The notes beneath the pieces are model-generated. The model searched no databases. It saw nothing but the letters and a program-made list of their open reading frames with translations, and was not told the DNA's origin. 64,000 bases of DNA from Allacma fusca (taxonomy: Eukaryota; Arthropoda; Collembola; Symphypleona; Sminthuridae). The stretch is from assembly GCA_947179485.1 (NCBI GenBank), contig OX359250.1, positions 39,834,783-39,898,782 of the forward strand, in the 5' to 3' direction. Of the stretch, positions 56,469-64,000 are shown one piece after another; the stretch's first letter is position 1; the number at the start of each line of letters is the position of its first letter. A program made the position numbers and the translations under genes.

Positions 56469-57413
56469 CTAGTCTGAAGTGACGGAGTGAGATAAAGTAC
56501 TACTATTCTTAGAGCTTTCGGATTTTCTTCCATCTGCTTCACCACTATCCTTTTTACTCCTTGTTGACGAGTCAACCGAATTGTTGGAGTCATCACTATC
56601 ACTGGATTTCTTGGGATAAAATAATTTAGAAACTCCTGAACCACCCGATACCGAAGAGGCGGGGTCATAAGGCTCATAAGTATCAGGGGAGTGAGAGGGA
56701 GGACGAGATTTGGAAACTTTTTTAACAGCAGGTGCTGGTTTGGTGGGGTCAGGAGCACCATCGGTGTCTTGAGGAGGAGATTTGGCAACTTTTGAAACAG
56801 CAGGTGCTGGTTTGGTGGGGTCAGGAGCACCATCGGTGTCTTGAGGAGGAGATTTGGCAACTTTTGAAACATCAGGTGCTGGTTTGGTGGGGTCAGGAGC
56901 ACCAGCCGTGTCATGGGGAGAACGAGGTTTGGAATCTTTTGAACCACTAGATCCTGAACTGGTTGGGTCATGAGTACCAGCGGAGTCATGGGGAGAGCGA
57001 GATTTGGTACCTTTTGAGCCATAAGATTCCGAAATGGAGAGGTCATTGTCGTCACTATCATCGGATGTAGAGAGAGAATGAGATTTGGAATCTTTTGAAA
57101 CGTCAGCTACCGAATTGTGGGAGCCATCAGGATCAGACTTACTGTGACTCTGAGAAACAGATTTAGAAACTTTTGAACCCTTAGATACCGAATTGGTGGT
57201 GTTCCCAGTATCTTTTGATGACCCTTTTGAACTCTCAGATACCGAATCAGTAGTGTTATCAGTATCTTTGGATGACTTTTTTGAACCGTCAGATTTCGAA
57301 TTGCTGGTGTTCTCAGTTTCTATGGATGACGCTTTTGAACCACCAGATGTGACTGGGTAACCTAAAGATGCTACGGAGGGAGTTCCAGGAGTACCTCTAA
57401 TTTTCGACTTCGA
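56469..57413 (-). CDS. Disordered Ser/Asp-rich repeat protein (terminal exon)
   Basis: A 945-base open frame on - (314 residues) from a TCAATAG acceptor at 57414 to TAG at 56469. There is no ATG at its start, so one or more upstream exons are missing from view. Composition is Ser, Lys, Asp, Thr and Pro, with no folded domain. Near the N-terminus are repeated SSKDTDNTT/SVSESSKG units. Near residues 180-240 are three near-identical units of 24-25 residues containing VSKVAKSPPQDTDGAPDPT. The end is basic-acidic SR-like (STRSKKDSGEADGRKS). The longer-looking ATG frame in another phase here is a shadow. Next gene upstream is also low-complexity and on the same strand. Confidence 0.55.
   Translation of the reverse strand, partial: SKSKIRGTPGTPSVASLGYPVTSGGSKASSIETENTSNSKSDGSKKSSKDTDNTTDSVSESSKGSSKDTGNTTNSVSKGSKVSKSVSQSHSKSDPDGSHNSVADVSKDSKSHSLSTSDDSDDNDLSISESYGSKGTKSRSPHDSAGTHDPTSSGSSGSKDSKPRSPHDTAGAPDPTKPAPDVSKVAKSPPQDTDGAPDPTKPAPAVSKVAKSPPQDTDGAPDPTKPAPAVKKVSKSRPPSHSPDTYEPYDPASSVSGGSGVSKLFYPKKSSDSDDSNNSVDSSTRSKKDSGEADGRKSESSKNSSTLSHSVTSD
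56720..56935 (-). repeat. 72-75-bp tandem coding repeat
   Basis: Three near-identical units (each with GGTGCTGGTTTGGTGGGGTC on the + strand), encoding the VSKVAKSPP repeat of the surrounding gene; a fourth, more diverged unit lies at about 56935-57010. Confidence 0.8.
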
Positions 57414-57821
57414 CTATTGATTATTGAAGCATATTCCAGTGTTAAGCTTATAACAAATTTTACGAGTATAGATGCAAAATGGGTGAATGTCATTTTCCAT
57501 CTTGTGTGGAAGAAACGAAACACTTGTTAATTCAAAACGAGAGATTTTAACATTTTGATAATCGCGAATTTTTTGTACGACTAAATTGGTCTTGACTAAC
57601 AATATTACGAACTGTGGTTTTAGTCCATTTTACAATTTACTATTGGGCGTTTTTGACCTGGCTAGTGTAACCACTTGTAATAACCTTTGTTCGTTAGTTT
57701 TTTACCTATGAATGACCACTATTCTCTCAACTCATGAATTATAAGTAAAACGATTTGCAAAAAAAAATTGACTTTGGCCAGTTTGCATCTATACACCTTA
57801 CAATGTTGATTTAAAAGTTTT
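57414..57821. other. Spacer or intron between two low-complexity genes
   Basis: About 400 bases of AT-rich sequence with no folded-domain coding potential. It may be intron of the gene at 56469-57413. Confidence 0.4.
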
Positions 57822-59294
57822 TTAAACAAATAAACAACTATTCACCCTTGACGGTGAACCCAGCGTTTCAGGTGTGGCATCAGGACCAGCTTTACGCCGG
57901 AAGCGTTTTCGCTTGCCTCGACCTCGACGTTTTCGTTTTTTGCCTTTATTTTTACCACCACTTTCATATTCGTAGCAACACTCCACATCTGCTACGTCCC
58001 AATCCCTGGACGTTTTAGACCACTGATCATCGGCACAATGACCAAAATAAACCCAGTGATGGTTTACCTCAATAGCCTTGGAGGGTTTTACAAACCCTTT
58101 ACCTCTTCGCAGTTTGCTGTGAAGTCTACGGCTCGTTTGAGTACCTTTGACTTCCAGGTCAGTAATGCTAGGTGATGAGGTTTTGGGGGAGGGAGGCTTG
58201 GAGGTGGGTGGTTTTTTCGTTAACTTTGTTCTGGATTTGGGTTTGGATTTGGTTCTGAATACGGTTCTGGATACGGGTCTTGTGGGTGGCATTTCAAAAC
58301 TTGATGATGATGACGTTGGGGATGGTTTGTGAGATTTGAGCTTCGGCTTAGACCTCGTCGGTGGCGGTTTCAATTTTGCTCTTGAAGGTGCAGCACTTAC
58401 TGGTTTAGATACGGGTTTGATCGGTTTGGATACAGTTTGTTTCACTGATTTCGATGGCTCCTTTGTTTCTTTTGGTTTGGGCTCAGGTTTTTTCCTTGGC
58501 ACCTTCTTTTCTTTTGGTTTGGGCTGAGGTTTTTTCACTGGCTCCTTTTCTTTTGGTTTGGGCTCAGGTTTTTTCACTGGCTCCTTCTTTGGTTTGGGCT
58601 CAGGTTTTTTCACTGGCACCTTCTTTACTGTTGGTTTGGGTACAGGTTTTTTCACCGGCTCCTTCTTTTCTGTTGGTTTGGGCTCAGGTTTTTTTTCTGG
58701 CTCTGGTGGTTCTGTCTTTTCTTCTGGTATGGGCTCAGGTTGTTTAGTTGGTTCGGGCTTCTTCTCTGGCTCAGGTTTTTTACCCACTGGTTTTGGTTCG
58801 TACGTTGAGGATGATGAAGATGAAGAAGCGGAGGGTTTTTTTGGTTTATATACTTCATCTTTTTTTGTTGGTTGAGGAGGACGTGATGGAGGAGGTGGAG
58901 GAGAAGGTGGAGGAGGTGGAGGAGGAGGTGGAGGAGGTGGTGGAGGAGGTGGTGGAGGAGGTGGAGGAGGAGTAGGTGTTGGAGGTGGAGGTTTCTCTGA
59001 GCGTTTTGGTGTGACTGGTTTTGGTTTGGGTTTGGCTGATTTTGATGTGGATTTGCTTGGTTTTGGTTTCTTTGGAGCCACTGACCCTGGTGCTGGACCT
59101 TCGTAAACATAAAAGGGTTCACCGTATGTGTATGTGTAAGTGTACGCCTCATCCGTTCTGTAGGGAATACTGGGTGCTCTGTTGGCTGATTTAGGAGTTA
59201 TGGCGGGTGGTTGTACATTCGAGGGGCCAGGAAGGGTTCCAGGTGTATCATTTGGCGCTTCTTTCGGGGTTTGTTGAGGAGTTTGGGCCTCCAT
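57822..59294 (-). CDS. Proline/lysine-rich low-complexity protein
   Basis: 490 residues in one exon, starting MEAQTPQQTPKEAPND. After about 120 residues comes a polyproline run broken by a few Ser/Thr, then a Ser run, then about 12 short repeats of the type KKPEPKPKEK/EPVKKPEPKP, then Pro/Ser/Lys-rich sequence. The only segment that looks folded is near residues 405-450 (IEVNHHWVYFGHCADDQW and DVADVECCYEYES). The tail is very basic (KGKKRKRRGRGKRKRF) and the protein ends SCLFV, placing a Cys four from the end like a CaaX box, though V is a poor last residue. No known family recognised. Nuclear or matrix roles are both possible. Confidence 0.6.
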   Translation of the reverse strand: MEAQTPQQTPKEAPNDTPGTLPGPSNVQPPAITPKSANRAPSIPYRTDEAYTYTYTYGEPFYVYEGPAPGSVAPKKPKPSKSTSKSAKPKPKPVTPKRSEKPPPPTPTPPPPPPPPPPPPPPPPPPPPPPSPPPPPSRPPQPTKKDEVYKPKKPSASSSSSSSTYEPKPVGKKPEPEKKPEPTKQPEPIPEEKTEPPEPEKKPEPKPTEKKEPVKKPVPKPTVKKVPVKKPEPKPKKEPVKKPEPKPKEKEPVKKPQPKPKEKKVPRKKPEPKPKETKEPSKSVKQTVSKPIKPVSKPVSAAPSRAKLKPPPTRSKPKLKSHKPSPTSSSSSFEMPPTRPVSRTVFRTKSKPKSRTKLTKKPPTSKPPSPKTSSPSITDLEVKGTQTSRRLHSKLRRGKGFVKPSKAIEVNHHWVYFGHCADDQWSKTSRDWDVADVECCYEYESGGKNKGKKRKRRGRGKRKRFRRKAGPDATPETLGSPSRVNSCLFV

Positions 59295-60716
59295 TTTCGG
59301 TTTCTTGAAAATTTCGGTAATAATTTAAAATCTCCAGTAATTCTAAAATATTCTCTCCCAAAATATGGCACTTGAAGTGGACTGTTTGAAATTAGTTTCC
59401 TTGGTCATACTAATTTTACACTTGGATGTTGGATTAGATCTCAGATCTCTTCAAAAATTTTGAAAAACCGAAACAGCATAGCTTAACTTTGACTGGTTCG
59501 TTGTGTGGCCTGTCTGTGTGACCAGCCAGGACCGGCAGACCACGTGACCAGTAACCTGAAGAAGCACCAGAAAACCAGACGGTCCCATTGCCATTTCACT
59601 TTGGCAGCAGGAGGTGTCATAATAATCATGAAAGCAACTGAGTAAGTTTTAAATATTTGTATCGTTTAATTTATGCGAGAGAGATTTAGAAGTTTGCACA
59701 CAACTGTACTGGTCAGGCCACGAATCACAACCATAATTGTACAGTCGGTGACTTCCCTAACGAATTCAGTAAGCTAGATCAAAGAGCAAGGAAAAAAGAA
59801 AAGTAAGGAAAAATAATTAGGACAGAAGTGTAAAAAAAAATGCTTTAAAACTAACAAATTAATTTCAACAATATAATCGTACAAACAGCACCGTCACAAA
59901 ATTATGTTGATCGAAAAATCAAAATTTCAAATCTTAACTGGGTTTTAGCATGGCAATTTTCTAAGCATCTCTCTCACTCTACTTCAAAATTGTGCCCTTC
60001 TTCGACTTTAACGTTGACGTAGATCACTCAAGTATCATTTCTTCTTTCGGTTGTTACGCTACTTTACAGGTTAAGTGAGAGTGTATGATGACAGATGGGC
60101 TATTTGGAGGATGCCAGTAATTATTCCGTGATGACCAGGTGGCAGTTTCTGATATAGCACTTAAAATTATTTTTGACTATTATATATTACTCAACTTTCT
60201 ATTACATATATTATTATTTTTATTATTTGACTGAGATATCCCGGAGTTGCTACGTCCGCCAATTTGATTGTCCTGAGGGTTTACGTATGATGAGGCCTTG
60301 TACTTTGTACATGGCGTTCTATTCAATACTGGTTTGATTTTTTAGTCAATCTCAGGAAAATTAAATGAACGGAGATAAAAAAAAAGGGTAATACTTTGGG
60401 ATGGTGGGATATAGTCCCAAGGTCAGTGGAAAATGTATATGTATATAATTTACTAAACATCGATTCTTTCTAACAATTATTAGACCAAAATATTTTTTTT
60501 ACAAAAGTACCTGCATACGTTGTCATTTACTACAATATTAATTTCACGTTTATAAGAGCATTTAAAACTTCACCTAAAATGTGTGTGTGGTTTTAACACT
60601 GTTGGTGTTGTTTTGATATCAGTGGGCTCTCCAACCTGGTGTGCGCATCGCTTGCGCAGGGAGACCACCCGCAGCGCCCCTGCCCTACCCCATCTAACAT
60701 GGAACCCAACAAACGT
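59295..60716. other. Intergenic, no gene seen
   Basis: Upstream region of the proline-rich gene, then spacer. A GC-richer patch at about 60640-60700 has no coding potential. Confidence 0.5.
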
Positions 60717-61032
60717 ACTCTAGAATCCCTCAACAATGTATTGTTGACAACTGGTTAGTGAATGAATTACGTATTACCCACGGCCACGGCTCCTCCAGTC
60801 AATTTTTCAAAACAAAATCCTCCGCGATTCCCACATGGACGTGAAAGTCGTATCGCAATGTTTTTCCATTGCAATAGAAATCTATTGATCTAGAAATCCA
60901 TTGCTATCACAATGGAAAAACATTGCGATACAATTTTTGCGCGTATGGGGGAGTCAATTTTTGTCGGGAAGAGCCGTGGGTAATAAATCATTCACATACA
61001 ATCTGTCAACAATTTTTAAGTGATTCTAGAGT
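60717..61032. mobile_element. Foldback/palindromic MITE, 316 bp
   Basis: The whole segment is an imperfect palindrome. It begins ACTCTAGAATC and ends GATTCTAGAGT. Internally TTACCCACGGC pairs with GCCGTGGGTAA, and the core GTATCGCAATGTTTTTCCAT (60850-60869) pairs with its complement ending at 60931. No protein is encoded. No clear target duplication could be fixed, so the superfamily is open. Confidence 0.65.
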
Positions 61033-64000
61033 GAAATAATAATCAATACAATAATATTGTTCTCCCCTCTGTGACAATGGATTAAAGAAATACTCAAGTA
61101 ATGTTTTGATTCCGTACAATAGTACTGGTTTTTTACACAACTGACACGTCACATTGTTGGATGCTTATCTGATTAACTGGTTATCTGCTAATGTGACAAT
61201 TATGATTATGGTTATCTGCTTATCTGGTTTCGACACTATGGTGTCGAACTACGTAAAATATAACCTGACACAGTTCCGGCAAGTCCGAAAAGGTACAACA
61301 AACAAGAAATTGTTTTTTTTTGCAAAATTAAAACAATGCAGTATCCACTGGGTCGGTTTTTATTTTCATCATAATTTGATGCCACCGGCACCGGTCATCT
61401 TCTCCGCGATGCTTTTCATTTTTTCTTCGATAAAGGTGCCGACTTTAACGTTGATTTTAAAAGCAGTTGCTTCCTTATCGTATCTCATTGAGTACCCATT
61501 CTTTTCGGTGTTCAGAAGTCGGAGCCAAACGAAAAACCACACTCGATAGGGACCCCAGTTTCAGGAATGTACATAACGTCGTGCGCCATACTTTCCACCT
61601 TCGGGTACTCTGGTTCGTGTTCTAATAAAAGTTAGGTGTGAGGAGGTGTACTTAGAGCTTCTACCGGGGACGGGGACGTCCAGTCGGGACACTGGACGGA
61701 CCGGGACGGGACGTCCCCGGGGACAAAATAATTGTCCCCATGTCGTATTCTGGACGGGTCGGGGACAAAAAAAATTGTCCCTTTTTGGTCGTGTATATAA
61801 CGGGACGGGACGAGCAAGCATAGTAGAACAAAGATAACGTTTCAGCTTTAATGCTCATGAGTAAACTATTCTGTGAGCACTATTTCACCGAATGTAAGAC
61901 ATTCGATTTTAGGTTGTAGAAAATGAAGCTTGTTGCTCAAAAAGTTAAGGAAGAATCTTGTAGCTACGATTCTATAAATGTGTTTTTTATGTTTTTGGTA
62001 TAAATATTTTTTGTACGAATGTTTCCTCATGTTCCGACAAGAATTTTGTCCCCAACAGAATCTCTAGATGCAGGGTAAAGTGCCTATTTTATGTTTTTCT
62101 TTGATGTTTTGCACAAAAACTACATGTTAATATTATTAAATCGGACTATTAAACCAATAATTCCAAATCAAGTTTTTTTACTTTCGAATTTTGGTAGCAA
62201 CCAGTATAGATTTTACAAACTCGACCAGGTTGTTTCGGGTCGAAAATTGGATACCCGAATCCGGCTCGAAAGCAAACGGTACCAAAAAAATATACTCCAA
62301 CGGGACTAGTTCCCAAAACCTCGAGTTTCCCGAACTCGAACAGAAGCACTAATTTGGCATGTAAACTGTTAAAGCTGAAGTGTCAACCTTCCTTTAGATA
62401 AACCGGTCATCTCAACAAAGTCTTTAAATGAGTTGGGGAAAATTGAGTGACAGGCGCACACAAACACGCATCCCCATTTAAGAAAACAGTAAAAATCTAT
62501 TATAAGGGAATAGCATAGTACAGTCTATTTGAATATTCAGTAATAATTTAGAGAACAATGCAAAATTATTAATCACAGAAACATGCAAAATTGCAGTACT
62601 GTAAAATTATTTTCAATTATTGAAAACCAAACGAACGATAAAATCAATTCTGTAAATGAATATAGAAACCCCGAATGATAATTACCAAAAGAGGTACCAT
62701 TTTCGAAATAAGTAAGCAAAAAAGTGGCGGACGTCACCCGCTCTTATAAATAACGAAAATAACGATTAATTAAATGTCCAGCTTATTATTATTGTATTCA
62801 GTACACTTATTTTGAAAAACCCTTTACAATCGAATTTAAATCACGTATGTACAAGTCTACCGGTTAACGAAGTTGACAATTTTTGGGGTGTATTTATAGG
62901 GGTATGTATATAGTTACTAGCTATAGCTCACCCTGCTACATTACATAATGGTGCTTCGCCCGTTAGTAACTCTTCACGTAGTGCTGCTCCCAGCTATTTT
63001 TGTTTAAAAATCTAGTCCACAAGTTTCTTGCCTGTAGACTTTCCTATTTGCAGAGGAAAATTAACCTGCACCCTAATTCCTTCTCTAGTTTGTTGCCTTA
63101 TTTGTAAGCAATGTGGACTACTTTGGATAAATACCCTGATATGATACATCATTCACAATTTGATGTTGAACACATCACCTTTCCTTTCGGCAGATTGACA
63201 ACATCTAATTATTGATTAAAATTTTGTGAATGAATAAATTGCTAAATACTGTAGGTCATGAAACAAAATTCATTTTTGCAATGATATATCGAAAATTCGA
63301 GCAAAAAGCTTTACATTATTAAGTTAATGCGCAAATCTAAGATGTTCTCAGTTTTGTTTAACAAAACGTGTTTCACGACAAAACATCTTTCAATAATAGT
63401 TGGGTTGCCTAAATGCGAGGGGTAAAAGGGGGACTTTATTGGTTGAGGGTGACGGGAACTTAATGTGTTTCAGATGTCTTAATTTATGAAAAGGAAGCCT
63501 TGCAGGTCCATCACCATGAAGCCGTTGAGGTAACCCATGAAGTTCCATTTGCCTTGATAAACTTAATTGTTATTCAGGAGAGGTAGTGGAAAGGGGTGAT
63601 CATTATCATTTGCCACCACCCTAGCTCACACAAGGGAGTGACTCATAATATATTGATAATTTATTATAGTTGATTCACAGAGTCGAAAATCATTTTCCAG
63701 ATTTTCTAAAATTTACTTCCCTGACATGGGACAATATTTGAGGTCACAGGGATCGAAAACGTTTTTGATTCTTACAAAAAGTTTACTTCAAGCAATGTTT
63801 TGATTCTACTCTGTTGGAAATATTATGGGCTTTCCAGGCAGCTACAACACAGGTCTCTACATAGGGAATTGTCGACATCATCGGAGAGCAAGGTTGGATA
63901 AATGGGATTAGGATATTAACAATAAAAAACAAGAGAGACCAAGTCCGCTCCCATGAATTACGAGTAGCAAACTATCATCATTGTATTAAATTAAGTTCAA
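61033..64000. other. Gene-poor right end of the window
   Basis: No supported gene. A GC-rich patch at about 61660-61815 (GGGACGGGACG and GTCCCC words in both orientations) looks like the subterminal part of a degraded hAT-type element, but its ends are not resolved. Confidence 0.45.

Noticed and set aside
56462..57061. A 199-codon ATG frame on - with hydrophobic leucine/proline repeats
   Set aside because: It is a shifted reading of the tandem repeat; the Ser/Asp/Lys frame runs longer, from a splice acceptor at 57414 to 56469, and has the expected composition.
58558..58875. A + strand Gly/Phe/Ser repeat frame opposite the proline-rich gene
   Set aside because: It is the antisense of the KKPEPKP repeats; the - frame is far longer and has an ATG and a plausible folded end.
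62149..62349. Right end of a 700-bp element starting at 61651 (AGAAGCACTA versus TAGAGCTTCT)
   Set aside because: The short inverted match has no matching target duplication.

Overview
The window looks like a piece of an arthropod nuclear genome, most likely a parasitic copepod of the sea-louse type. That species guess is inference. What the sequence shows directly is AT-rich DNA, short genes split by short GT-AG introns, long gene-poor stretches, and animal gene families: ABHD13-like hydrolase, delta/epsilon GST, CCDC6 and a 7TM gustatory-receptor-like protein.

The dominant feature is a complete Maverick/Polinton (polinto/adinto-like virus) provirus at 12170-28646. It has matching inverted ends and a perfect 6-bp target duplication (TAAGAG). 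On the left are a protein-primed family B DNA polymerase and a packaging ATPase, both on +. In the middle are two small unknown genes and an open frame for a tiny membrane protein on -, then a DDE integrase on -, with two small basic virion-like proteins reading + divergently from it. On the right, all on -, are in transcription order a BIR-like protein, the minor capsid (penton) protein, a basic pVI/pX-like protein, the double-jelly-roll major capsid protein and an adenain-type protease. All reading frames appear intact. Together they cover replication, integration, packaging, capsid building and maturation. The late genes are packed with stop/start overlaps like those of a bacterial operon.

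Host genes, left to right: the 3' end of a GST (1-317); a five-exon ABHD13-like serine hydrolase (2422-4027); a broken, unrecognised gene on - (7256-10107), interrupted by a 1640-bp hAT-type element carrying a 39-bp minisatellite, and its tandemly duplicated, internally deleted copy (about 5973-6937); a seven-exon 7TM receptor with a long N-terminal cytoplasmic part and a cysteine-rich C-terminal ectodomain (29925-33905); a secreted GH18 chitinase-like enzyme of bacterial type (35379-36503); an NYN-CCCH putative RNase (37717-39356, -); a complete two-exon GST (45845-46885); a seven-exon CCDC6 (50779-53061); and two disordered low-complexity genes on - (56469-57413, 57822-59294).

Other mobile DNA includes a 728-bp hAT-type MITE at 916-1643, whose empty site is mirrored at about 56131, and a 316-bp foldback element at 60717-61032. 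The stretches 39.4-45.8 kb, 46.9-50.7 kb, 53.1-56.4 kb and 61.0-64.0 kb hold no gene I can support.
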